A stretch of 64,000 nucleotides of DNA, taken from Oscillospiraceae bacterium. GTDB taxonomy: Bacteria > Bacillota > Clostridia > Christensenellales > QALW01. Numbering within the stretch: position 1 is the first letter of the stretch; every line of letters starts with the position of its first letter. Of the stretch, positions 34,217 through 42,381 are shown in pieces. Made by a program: the position numbers and the translations under genes. Below the pieces are notes generated by a model. It did no database searches. It saw nothing but the letters and a program-made list of their open reading frames with translations, and was not told where the DNA came from. The DNA lies in NCBI GenBank assembly GCA_022009755.1, contig CP091722.1, positions 1,434,001 through 1,498,000 of the forward strand. Direction: 5' to 3'.

Positions 34217-35045
34217 AAGCTTTATAGCCTATCTTGAGCAGGAAATTGTGCGAGGCAGCATATATGTTCTGGGAGCGCAGGGGCAGCGCGCCCCGTTTGA
34301 CACCGCCTGGATCAAGGTAAGGGAGCACGGTGACGAAAAAAATGTCCTGCGCTGCCGCAGGCTGCTTGCAAAGCGCCTTGCAGAGGGGTATCCCGAAAAA
34401 AGCATAGGCGCCTTTGACTGCTCGGGGCTTGGAATGTACTGGCTTGAGAATGTAAAAAAGCTGCTGCCGCAGGACCTTAATTCCAACGGCATGAAGGGGC
34501 TGTGCGAGCCTATACCGCGCGCTCAGCTGCGCCGCGGCGACTGGGTTTTTATTCTCAATGACGCCGGGCGCGCCGTTCATGTGGGCTTTGCGGTAAACAG
34601 CCGGCAGGTTATTGAATGTCGGGGACGGGATTACGGCGTGGTGCGCACCGAAACCGATTCCCGTCCGTGGAATTTTTTCGGCCGGCCGAGGCTTTTTATG
34701 TATGAAATTGAGGGCTATACCGTATCAAGAAGGCTAAAAAAGGGCGATAAGGGTGAGGATGTGCGCGCGCTTCAGCATCAGCTTATGCTGTACGGCTATA
34801 CGCTTGAAAAGTACGGAGCGGACGGCGTTTTCGGCACGGAAACCCTGAATGGGCTTCTTAGAATGCAAAAGGAGGCAGGGCTTGAGCAAACGGGAGACGC
34901 CCAAAGAGGCACACTGGAGGCGCTTGGGCTGATATGCGCAATACCGGACGAACCCTGCGCTGAGCTGCGGGCCGAGCTGGAGCGGGTTAAAAAGGAGCTG
35001 GAAAGCGCAAAGCAGCGGCTGAAAAACGCGGAAAAACAGCAATAA
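34203..35045 (+). CDS. Endolysin: NlpC/P60-like hydrolase with peptidoglycan-binding domain
   Basis: Residues 1-175 carry an NlpC/P60-type Cys peptidase core: FDCSGLGMYW (catalytic Cys), RRGDWVFI and a His in AVHVGFAVN. Residues 180-240 form a PG_binding_1 domain (LKKGDKGEDVRALQHQLMLYGY, GADGVFGTETLNGLLRMQ). The C-terminal 35 residues are a coiled coil (ELERVKKELESAKQRLKNAEKQ). There is no signal peptide, as expected when a holin provides passage. With the overlapping holin this is a two-gene lysis cassette, but no other phage genes are nearby. A terminator follows. Confidence 0.85.
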   Translation: MTMLESFIAYLEQEIVRGSIYVLGAQGQRAPFDTAWIKVREHGDEKNVLRCRRLLAKRLAEGYPEKSIGAFDCSGLGMYWLENVKKLLPQDLNSNGMKGLCEPIPRAQLRRGDWVFILNDAGRAVHVGFAVNSRQVIECRGRDYGVVRTETDSRPWNFFGRPRLFMYEIEGYTVSRRLKKGDKGEDVRALQHQLMLYGYTLEKYGADGVFGTETLNGLLRMQKEAGLEQTGDAQRGTLEALGLICAIPDEPCAELRAELERVKKELESAKQRLKNAEKQQ

Positions 35046-35092
35046 AAGGCCAAAAAACAGTTAAAAAAGCGCATTTTTTGATCAAACGGCAG

Positions 35093-35126
35093 GCAGCCCC
35101 GAGGGTATATCCGGGGCTGCTTTTTT
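35093..35126 (+). terminator. Terminator of the lysis cassette
   Basis: GCAGCCCCG and CGGGGCTGC form a stem with an 8-nt loop, followed by six Ts. Confidence 0.9.
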
Positions 35127-35213
35127 GCTTTGGAAACACACCGAAGCGGCAAGCCCCGAAAGCCGAACCGATAAACGAAGCCTGCGTTTTTACCGCACGA
35201 ACCCGTATTTAAT

Positions 35214-36260
35214 CTATGCTTTAATATACCGCGCCGCCCTTGCCGCACCGATTATTTTTATCAAGCCGGTTTTAACCATCTCTCCGAGGACGGCTTCAAC
35301 GGTTGTGGGGCTGACATCGGGGAGGATTTTGCAAATCTCGGCTTTGGATAGCGGCGTCAGGCTGTTCAGGACGGTTGCCTCCACACGGGCCTTCTTCGTG
35401 ATCTTCTTGCCGTGTACCACAGCAAACCGCTTGTCCAGTTCCTTATAGCACATATAAAGGGTGGAGAGGAAATTCTCGATAAAGGGGAAATAGGAGTTCT
35501 CATTCGTTTCCCATCCGGCCGAGGACTGCCGCAGGGCTTCGTAATAATACGCCTTGTAGTTGTTGATTTGCTCCTCAAAGGACACATATTTACCGGCATC
35601 AAAACCGTTTTTGTATAACAGCAGTAGCGAGAGCAGACGGGACATTCTGCCGTTGCCGTCCCGGAACGGATGGATGCAGAGGAAATCCAAAATCACACAG
35701 GGGATCAAAAGAAGCTGGTTGATATTCGCATCGCTTCGGGCATCCAGATAGGCAAGCTCCAACTGCTCCATTGCCTTCGGTGTTTCGCTTGCAGGGGTAG
35801 GACGGAAGCGGACACGGCGGTTTCCGTCTGCGTCAATTTCCAAAATCACATTGTCGTCCGTCTTGTACTGCCCGCCGTACTCATAGCCCGCAAAGCTCAT
35901 CATCATTTCGTGCAGCCGCAGAATATCGCTCTGCCGGAAGTCAATGTGTTCGTAGCCTAAGTGGATCTCATTCAGCGCATCTCTGTACCCGGCGATCTCC
36001 GCCTCGTTGTGGTTCAGCGGGGCGCTGTTCTGATTGACAATGGCGGCGATACGCTCGTCGCTGGTCACAATGCCCTCGATGGCGTTAGAGCTTTTGATGG
36101 ACTGCACCTTTGCGACGGCTTCCAGCTCCGTGAAGATCTGCGTGTATTCGTCCTTGCGCACGCCTGCCATGGTTTTCAGCGCCGCAATATTGGAAGTGAG
36201 GTTCACAAGGTTTGCTGGCAGCAAACCGTTATTCAAAAAAGAGTAATCGAATTTTCTCAT
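35214..36260 (-). CDS. Class II Fic-family AMP-transferase with winged-helix C-terminus
   Basis: The Fic core HPFRDGNGRMSR is complete (around residue 205). The N-terminal inhibitory helix motif SNAIEG matches the (S/T)xxxE(G/N) consensus, placing it in class II, so its activity should be kept off until the helix is displaced. Other blocks are YRDALNEIH and GGQYKTDDN. A C-terminal domain (SKAEICKILPDVSPTTVEAVLGEMVKTGLIK) is a winged helix. I chose the ATG at 36260. It is a second, unrelated-type Fic in this window, and sits next to a phage lysis cassette. Confidence 0.9.
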   Translation of the reverse strand: MRKFDYSFLNNGLLPANLVNLTSNIAALKTMAGVRKDEYTQIFTELEAVAKVQSIKSSNAIEGIVTSDERIAAIVNQNSAPLNHNEAEIAGYRDALNEIHLGYEHIDFRQSDILRLHEMMMSFAGYEYGGQYKTDDNVILEIDADGNRRVRFRPTPASETPKAMEQLELAYLDARSDANINQLLLIPCVILDFLCIHPFRDGNGRMSRLLSLLLLYKNGFDAGKYVSFEEQINNYKAYYYEALRQSSAGWETNENSYFPFIENFLSTLYMCYKELDKRFAVVHGKKITKKARVEATVLNSLTPLSKAEICKILPDVSPTTVEAVLGEMVKTGLIKIIGAARAARYIKA

Positions 36261-36284
36261 ACAGCACCAGCCTTTCTGCACATA

Positions 36285-36360
36285 ATTATAGCATATTATA
36301 TGCAGAAAAACAAGGATTTATCCGTATTATCTGCATATGTTTTGAAAAAATATATGCAGA
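36285..36360 (-). promoter_or_regulatory. Fic promoter with three TATATGCAGA sites
   Basis: On the minus strand TTGTTT (36308-36313) and TATAAT (36285-36290) are 17 bp apart. Three copies of TATATGCAGA surround them: 36297-36306 and 36351-36360 in one orientation, and its reverse complement at about 36330-36338. The first copy lies inside the promoter spacer. They look like operator half-sites. Confidence 0.65.
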
Positions 36361-36486
36361 TAATGCATAGGCTTACGGAAATACGGCACAATAGCTGCCG
36401 ACACTTAAAGCTTATGTAATACAGCACAATTTGCCGCCTTAAGAGGCTTGATATCGGAAAAAGCAAATGCGATTGCGTAAAACGGC

Positions 36487-36529
36487 AAAAGCCTGCCGCA
36501 GGCGGCTGTTGACCGCTGCGGCAGACTTT
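36487..36529. terminator. Terminator-like hairpin downstream of the 36.6 kb gene pair
   Basis: GCCTGCCGCAGGCGG and CCGCTGCGGCAGAC form a long imperfect stem, bounded by AAAA on one side and TTTG TTTT on the other. It can end transcription of the minus-strand genes upstream. Confidence 0.6.
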
Positions 36530-36608
36530 GTTTTATTTAATTACAGAAATACGCACATACAGCTTTTGTTTTTTGCCCTTGCTCCCGACCTTTACAGCCC
36601 TTGCCGCA

Positions 36609-36809
36609 TCAATCCGGCAGGTACAGCACGCTTTCTATGCTTTCGCCGGCCTCCAGCCTTTGCTCAAGAGCATCGTATTCCGGCTTAATTGAGCCGAAAT
36701 TATTATAGTATGAGCTCTCGCAATGAAAAAATTCCTCTATAAGCTCAAGCTCCCTTAAGGCGGTGTCCGTTTCGCCCTTTTCCATATGCTGCTTTACAAT
36801 ATCCAGCAT
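36609..36809 (-). CDS. Small acidic protein of unknown function
   Basis: A 66-residue, mostly helical acidic product (IVKQHMEKGETDTALRELELIEEFF) without recognisable family. Its start overlaps the end of the secreted protein gene at 36794 by 16 nt, so the two are probably translated together. Confidence 0.5.
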   Translation of the reverse strand: MLDIVKQHMEKGETDTALRELELIEEFFHCESSYYNNFGSIKPEYDALEQRLEAGESIESVLYLPD

Positions 36810-37471
36810 TTTGTTGCAAAGTATTCCATATCCCGCTTTGCCGCACTCGATATACTGCTTCCGACACCCGCTTCAAGGTCGCTGTTCCAGCGGATAATTA
36901 CCTCCGCCGCCTGCCGGAGACGGTCGTAGTTCATCCGGGCAAGAGGCTCTCCTGTGGCAATGCTCATGGCATAATCCCGATAAAGCACATACAGCTCGCC
37001 GCTTTTTGCGCCCTGCTCGGTTTTGCCGGAGGGGTCCTTTGCCATAAGCCCGCGGTAATCTTCCGCCCTTTGCTGCGCCTGCTCATAGGTAAGCTCCTGT
37101 ATTTCAACAGGGGTCTTATTATAATTTTCCGCCTCAAGGGAGGACATTTTTCTGCCTGCAAGCACCTTATCCAGCAGCTGCTTGGCCTTTTGCGATTTTG
37201 CCTGCGGAACGGTGATATGCTCGTCCTTAGCGCGCTGCGCATTTTTTGCTCTGACAATTTTTCTTTTTAATGCAAGCGACTGCATACCCGCCGGGGCTTC
37301 CTTTGCCGGGGTGCTGACCTGCGGAACGGCAGTGCTGCATTCCGCCGTGGGAACGGCAAGATTTTGATTTTTATCCTTTGTATTAACCGTGGAAACCGTG
37401 ATGCCAACGGTGAATATTATAAGCCCGCCAAACGCAAGCGCTGCAAGCGCCGTAATAAGCCTTTTATTCAT
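36794..37471 (-). CDS. Membrane-anchored or secreted protein of unknown function
   Basis: No family was recognised. A signal-anchor helix (residues 5-27, LITALAALAFGGLIIFTVGITVS) precedes a Thr/Pro/Ala-rich linker and a basic, helical domain (ALKRKIVRAKNAQRAKDEH, SQKAKQLLDKVLAGRK) probably outside the membrane. GGGAGGCG precedes the ATG at 37471. TTGACA (37582-37587) with a weak TACCCT 17 bp downstream is a possible promoter. The pair lies in the accessory stretch between a Fic gene and the pyr operon. Confidence 0.6.
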   Translation of the reverse strand: MNKRLITALAALAFGGLIIFTVGITVSTVNTKDKNQNLAVPTAECSTAVPQVSTPAKEAPAGMQSLALKRKIVRAKNAQRAKDEHITVPQAKSQKAKQLLDKVLAGRKMSSLEAENYNKTPVEIQELTYEQAQQRAEDYRGLMAKDPSGKTEQGAKSGELYVLYRDYAMSIATGEPLARMNYDRLRQAAEVIIRWNSDLEAGVGSSISSAAKRDMEYFATKCWIL

Positions 37472-37663
37472 GGCTTCGCCTCCCATAAACGCGTATTGCA
37501 GTTATAAGCCGTTGCTTTAACGCTAATTACCATACCGGCATCACCCTTTCCTGAATAAAGGGTACCATACGGCACAGGCAATGTCAATATATGCAAGGAA
37601 GATTTTGCAACTGTTTTGCATTTGTTTCGTTCAAGGCAGGGTTTGGCTTTAGCCAAGACAAGC

Positions 37664-37701
37664 AAAAGCCCCCGCACTCCGCAGCAAGGGGCTGCGGGGT
37701 A
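37664..37701 (-). terminator. Terminator at the end of the pyr operon
   Basis: On the minus strand CCCCGCA and TGCGGGG flank an inner GC-rich loop and are followed by GCTTTTGCTT, 40 nt after the pyrI stop codon. Confidence 0.75.
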
Positions 37702-37740
37702 CAGAGGCTTTGGGTTATGCATTATGCAAAAGAGAGGTAT

Positions 37741-38160
37741 TTAATGCCCGGCGCGGGTTTGGCAGTATATGCAGCGGTATACGCCCTCGCTGCTGTCGGT
37801 AAGACGGAAAACATGGTCAAGCTCCTGCTCGGTGGAGGTTATGCAGCGGGGATTTTTGCAGAAGACCACATTTACAAGCTCCTTGGGAAGCTGCACGCGC
37901 TTTTTCTCCGCCACGACGCCGTCCCTTATGATATTTACCGTCACCTCGGGGTCAACAAAGCCCAGAGCGTTTATGTCAAGGTCAAAATCGGAATCTATTT
38001 TGATTATATCCTTGCGCACCATGCGGCGGCTGGGAACATTTTTTATAAGCGCAACGGAGCAGTCCAGGCTGTCCAGCCCCAGCAGCTTATATATCTCCAT
38101 TGCCCGCCCTGCGTTTATATGATCGATGACTATACCGTTTCTTATGGAATCCACCTTCAT
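37741..38160 (-). CDS. pyrI: Aspartate carbamoyltransferase regulatory chain
   Basis: PyrI is the allosteric, nucleotide-binding and zinc-binding subunit of class B aspartate transcarbamoylase. The N-terminal part has GIVIDHINAGRAMEIYKLLG, and the zinc domain has FCKNPRCI and YRCIYCQT with all four Cys. The product is slightly short (139 residues) but complete. It starts 3 nt after pyrB and is preceded by GGAGGTG. Its presence means that the downstream pathway is feedback controlled by CTP/ATP. Confidence 0.95.
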   Translation of the reverse strand: MKVDSIRNGIVIDHINAGRAMEIYKLLGLDSLDCSVALIKNVPSRRMVRKDIIKIDSDFDLDINALGFVDPEVTVNIIRDGVVAEKKRVQLPKELVNVVFCKNPRCITSTEQELDHVFRLTDSSEGVYRCIYCQTRAGH

Positions 38161-38163
38161 TGT

Positions 38164-39075
38164 TTACACCTCCAAAAGCTTTAATATAAGCGCCATGCGC
38201 ATATATTTACCGTAGAGCACCTGCTTGAAGTAGCAGGCGCGGCTGTCCTTATCAAGGGAGACGCTCATTTCGTTTACACGGGGCAGCGGATGCATTATGC
38301 AAAGGTCGCTCTTGGCGTTTACCAGCCGCTCGGGGCGCAGAATGTAGCTGTCCTTAAGGCGCAGATAGTCCTCCTCGTTGAAGAAGCGCTCCCGCTGCAC
38401 ACGGGTCATATACAGCACATCCAGCCCGGGCAGCGCCGCGTCAAGATCGGTGGTCTGCACAAAATCAATGTTGTTTTTCTCCAGGATATCCCGGCGCACA
38501 TAATCGGGAAGCTGAAGCTCGCGAGGGGATACCAGCACAAAGCGCACGCCCTCGTATCTGGAAAGCGCGGCTATAAGGGAATGGACGGTGCGCCCGAATT
38601 TAAGGTCGCCGCAGAAGCCCACGGTGATATTGCCCAACCTGCCCTTTTCTTTATATATTGTGAGCATATCGGCAAGCGTCTGCGTGGGGTGGTCGTGTCC
38701 GCCGTCCCCGGCGTTTATAACAGGCACGGAGGCATTCATGGAGGCCACCAGAGGCGCGCCCTCCTTATAGTGCCGCATGGCGATTATATCGGCAAAGCAG
38801 GAGATAACCTTTGCGGTATCCGCCACGCTTTCCCCCTTGGAGGCCGAAGAGCTTTGCGCATCGGAAAAGCCCAGAACATTGCCGCCCAGCTCGTACATTG
38901 CCGCCTCAAAGCTCAGGCGGGTGCGGGTGGAGGGCTCGTAAAAGAGAGTGGCCAGCTTTTTGCCGCGACAGCGGCTGCTGTATTTATCCGGCTGCGCCAT
39001 GATGTCGCAGGCGGTGTCGATCAGCTGCTCGATTTCCTGCTTTGAAAGATCGGTTATGCTTATAACGCTTCTCAT
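38164..39075 (-). CDS. pyrB: Aspartate carbamoyltransferase catalytic chain
   Basis: PyrB condenses carbamoyl phosphate and aspartate to carbamoyl aspartate. The carbamoyl phosphate site FYEPSTRTRLSFE, GDGGHDHPTQTLAD and MHPLPRVNEM are present. The start at 39075 follows AAAAGGAGAAAAC; an upstream in-frame ATG at 39111 lacks a ribosome binding site. The frame is intact. Confidence 0.97.
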   Translation of the reverse strand: MRSVISITDLSKQEIEQLIDTACDIMAQPDKYSSRCRGKKLATLFYEPSTRTRLSFEAAMYELGGNVLGFSDAQSSSASKGESVADTAKVISCFADIIAMRHYKEGAPLVASMNASVPVINAGDGGHDHPTQTLADMLTIYKEKGRLGNITVGFCGDLKFGRTVHSLIAALSRYEGVRFVLVSPRELQLPDYVRRDILEKNNIDFVQTTDLDAALPGLDVLYMTRVQRERFFNEEDYLRLKDSYILRPERLVNAKSDLCIMHPLPRVNEMSVSLDKDSRACYFKQVLYGKYMRMALILKLLEV

Positions 39076-39149
39076 TTGTTTTCTCCTTTTTTGAATTTTT
39101 ACCCGGAACATATAGTGAAACGGCGCCCGGTGCGCCTGCTTTTTGCGGT

Positions 39150-39821
39150 TTATTCCTTTATCCAGCTTTCGTCCGAGGGATTATCACGGAAGCGGAACAG
39201 ACGCTGCACCGATTCCGGGCTTATAAGCCCCTGCTGCGCCGCCGTATTTACCGTGGTATCAAAATCCGTAAGGCTTATATTGCGCACATTGGCCTCCTTG
39301 AGCCGCTGCTTTCCCTTCTGCATGCCGTAGGTGAAGATGGACACTATGCCCAGCACCTCGGCTCCCGCCTCGCGCAGAGCCTCCACCACCTCCAGCACGC
39401 TGCCGCCGGTGGAGATAAGATCCTCTATTACCACTACCTTATCGCCCTTTTCCAGCCTGCCCTCTATGCGGTTCTGACGGCCGTGATCCTTATTGGAGGC
39501 GCGCACATAGCCCATGGGCAGCCCCAGCATATGAGCGGCTATTGCGGCGTGCGCTATGCCCGCTGTGGAGGTGCCCATAAGCGTCTGTGCCTGCGGATAT
39601 TCCCGCTTTACCGTCTGCGCAATGGCGCTTTCCACCAGCGTACGCACGCGGGGAGCGGAAAGAATCAGGCGGTTATCGCAATAAATGGGGCTTTTTATGC
39701 CGCTTGCCCAGGTAAAGGGCTGCTGCGGGCGCAGCAGCACCGCGCCGATTTCCAGTATTCCTTTTGTTACCTCTGCTCTTATCTCTTCTGTATTGTTTGC
39801 ATTTATATCATATGCCGTCAT
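39150..39821 (-). CDS. pyrE: Orotate phosphoribosyltransferase
   Basis: PyrE converts orotate and PRPP to OMP. Key motifs are the N-terminal RPQQPFTWASGIKSPIYCDNR, the phosphoribosyl loop VVVIEDLISTGGS and the flexible-loop RIEGRLEKGDKV. A hairpin (GCACCGGCAGGG and TGCCGGTGC, about 39843-39870) lies in the 117-nt gap between pyrF and pyrE but lacks a T-run, so it is more likely an mRNA stability element than a terminator. Confidence 0.97.
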   Translation of the reverse strand: MTAYDINANNTEEIRAEVTKGILEIGAVLLRPQQPFTWASGIKSPIYCDNRLILSAPRVRTLVESAIAQTVKREYPQAQTLMGTSTAGIAHAAIAAHMLGLPMGYVRASNKDHGRQNRIEGRLEKGDKVVVIEDLISTGGSVLEVVEALREAGAEVLGIVSIFTYGMQKGKQRLKEANVRNISLTDFDTTVNTAAQQGLISPESVQRLFRFRDNPSDESWIKE

Positions 39822-39938
39822 TATACTGTTTCCTTTCTTTTAGGCACCGGCAGCATTTACCCTGCCGGTGCGGCTGTATTTATCCGCAGCTTCGGCAAGT
39901 GCTTAGCCGGCTGCAGTCGTTTTGCATTTTGCCGTTTA

Positions 39939-40646
39939 CTATTCCTGTCCCAAAACGAACTCCCTTACGCAGCGGGCATATGCCGCAGCGGGGTCGGCAG
40001 CGGCGGTTATGGGGCGGCCCACCACTATATAATCGCTGCCCTGCGCGCGTGCCTGCAGGGGGGTCATGACGCGGGTCTGATCGTCCTTTTCGGCGTTTGC
40101 AAAGCGCACGCCGGGGGTAACGGTTATAAAGCCGCTGCCGCAGGCGGCATGTACGCTTTCAGCCTCAAGCGGAGAGCAGACGACGCCGTCCAGCCCCGAC
40201 TTTTCGGCGTTGCGCGCATAGTGCAGCACGGTATCCTGCATGGATTCGTTTATAAGCAGCTCCTCCTTAAGGGTCTGCGGGCTTGTAGAGGTGAGCTGCG
40301 TAACGGCAATAAGCAGCGGGCGCGTGCCGTCGGGCCGTGTAAGCCCCTCAAGAGCTGCCCTCATCATTGCGCTGCCGCCGGCGGCGTGCAGGTTACACAT
40401 ATCCGCTCCCAGCCCGGACAGCACCGCCATGGTCTTTTTACGGTGTTGGGAATATCGTGCAGCTTAAGATCCAGAAACACCTTATGCCCGCGCTTCTTTA
40501 AGCGGCGCACGATATCCGGCCCCTCGGCATAGAAAAGCTCCATGCCGATTTTGACAAACGGACGCTGCTGCGAAAAGCAGGAGAGGAAAATCCTCGGTCT
40601 GTTTGCCCGAAGCAAAATCACAGGCTATAATTACATCCTTACCCAT
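39939..40646 (-). CDS. pyrF: Orotidine 5'-phosphate decarboxylase (two compensating indels)
   Basis: PyrF converts OMP to UMP. The start is at 40646 (MGKDVIIACDFASGKQTEDF) after GGGAGGAG. The frame must be corrected by removing one T near 40588 and adding one A in the A-run near 40436. It then reads FLSCFSQQRPFVKIGMELF, the catalytic FLDLKLHDIPNTVKKTM and the phosphate-binding TPGVRF and VVGRPIT. The uncorrected fragments are about 40364-40621 and 39939-40430. An essential gene broken twice in this way points to sequence error. Confidence 0.9.
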
Positions 40647-41594
40647 TATGCGCTCCTCCCGTTAATTCGGATAGTTTATTTATTCCAAGCTCCTTCATTA
40701 AAAGCGGAAGCCCGTTTATTATATCCCGGCAGGCATAGGGCTGCACAAGGTTTGCAGCGCCTATTTCCACTGCGGTGGCACCGGCCAGCATCATTTCCGC
40801 CACATCCCGTGCGGAGCTGACGCCGCCCATGCCGATTATGGGGATATCCACCGCCTCGTACACCTGCCACACCATGCGCAGCGCAACCGGCAGCACCGCC
40901 GGGCCGGAAAGCCCGCCCGTGGTATTGGCAAGCACGGGGCGCCGGCGTTTTATGTCTATTCTCATGCCCATCAGGGTGTTTATAAGGCTCAGGCCGTCCG
41001 CCCCGGCATCGCGGCAGGCGCGCGCCACTGCGGTTATATCCCCGGTATTGGGGGAAAGCTTCATTATTACGGGCTTTTTGTCGCCCTGCGTACGGCCGCC
41101 GTTACCTGCGCCGCCGCTCCCGGATCGGTGCCGAAGGCCATGCCGCCGCCGTGGACATTGGGGCAGGAAATGTTTATTTCGTACCAGCCTATTTGGTCGC
41201 ACTCCTCAAGACGGCTTACCACGCGGACATATTCCTCAACGGAAAAGCCGCTGACATTTGCCATTACGGGCTTATGAAACACCTTTTTAAGCCGGGGCAG
41301 CTCTTTTGTTACCACTGCCTCCACGCCCGGGTTCTGCAGCCCTACGGAATTGAGCAGCCCGCCCGGACATTCCGCAATACGGGGAGTATCGTTGCCAAAG
41401 CGCGCCTTTTCCGTGGTGCCCTTGAAGGAAAAGGTGCCAAGACAGTTTATATCGTAAATTTCGGCAAACTCCGCACCGTAGCCGAAGGTGCCGCTGGCGG
41501 GGATAACCGGGTTATCCAGCGTTATTCCGCAAAGCGTTACGCGCGTATCCGCCGAAAACGGGCTTTCCGGCTGCGCGGTTTTGTTTTTTACCAT
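40639..41594 (-). CDS. pyrD: Dihydroorotate dehydrogenase B, catalytic subunit (frameshifted)
   Basis: This is a class 1B enzyme, oxidising dihydroorotate with NAD via PyrK. The N-terminal part has GITLDNPVIPASGTFGYG, and ISCPNVHGGG with the catalytic Cys. One A is missing from an A-run (41075-41079); restoring it gives TKKPVIMKLSPNTGD and continues with SLINTLMGM, NTTGGLSGP and the FMN site GMGGVSSARD. Fragments are about 41067-41594 and 40639-41202. Its start overlaps the end of pyrK and its end overlaps pyrF. Confidence 0.93.
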
Positions 41595-42328
41595 ATTATC
41601 TCCTCCCTTGTAAGCACGGGGCCGTCGCGGCAGATGCGCTTGTAGCCGTATTTTGTTTTGCAGCTGCACCCCATGCAGGCTCCGAAGCCGCAGCCCATGC
41701 GCTCCTCAAAGCTGAGCTGTCCGCCGGAAGCGGCGGCGGCGTCCACCGCTTTAAGCATGGGAAGGGGACCGCAGGCATAAATATAGCTGTATTTCATGTT
41801 TTTCATGGCATCGGTTACAAGACCCTTTATTCCCATGGTGCCGTCCACCGTGGCCACCGTGAGAGAAGCGCCCAGCGCGCGGAATTCTTCGGTGTAAAAA
41901 GCCTCGTCGGCGCTGTTCCAGCCCGCTATTACCTGTACGCTTTTGCCAAGGCTTATAAGCTCCCTGCAAAGCATATACATGGGCGGCACTCCCGCGCCGC
42001 CGCCGATAAGCAGCGGGCTTTCCCCCGCGGGGGCGGTATCGTAGCCGTTTCCGAGCCCGATAAGCACATCCAAGCGCGTTCCCGCGGGCAGCCGGCTAAG
42101 CTTAAGGGTTCCCTCTCCCACGATTTTATATATTACCGTTACGCTGCCGTTTTCCCCTTTTACGCAGTCGCACACCGACAGCGGACGCCGCAGATATTTA
42201 TTATCAAGCAATATATTTATAAACTGCCCGGGGCGGGTTATTGCGCTTGTATCGCCGCTTAAAACGGTACGCACGGTGCCGCGGGCGATGGGAGCGCTTT
42301 GTGCTATTGTAAGGATGACCTGCTTCAT
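41588..42328 (-). CDS. pyrK: Dihydroorotate dehydrogenase B, electron transfer subunit
   Basis: PyrK carries FAD and a 2Fe-2S cluster and passes electrons from PyrDB to NAD. Motifs: FAD-binding RRPLSVCD, NAD-binding LLIGGGAGVPPMY, and the Cys ligands in ERMGCGFGACMGCSC plus the later C in YKRICRDGPV. GGAGAAAG precedes the start. Confidence 0.95.
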   Translation of the reverse strand: MKQVILTIAQSAPIARGTVRTVLSGDTSAITRPGQFINILLDNKYLRRPLSVCDCVKGENGSVTVIYKIVGEGTLKLSRLPAGTRLDVLIGLGNGYDTAPAGESPLLIGGGAGVPPMYMLCRELISLGKSVQVIAGWNSADEAFYTEEFRALGASLTVATVDGTMGIKGLVTDAMKNMKYSYIYACGPLPMLKAVDAAAASGGQLSFEERMGCGFGACMGCSCKTKYGYKRICRDGPVLTREEIIW

Positions 42329-42381
42329 TATTGCTTTCTCCGTTTATATTGTTTTTTGCTTCGGAATGTCCGTGCTGCGGC

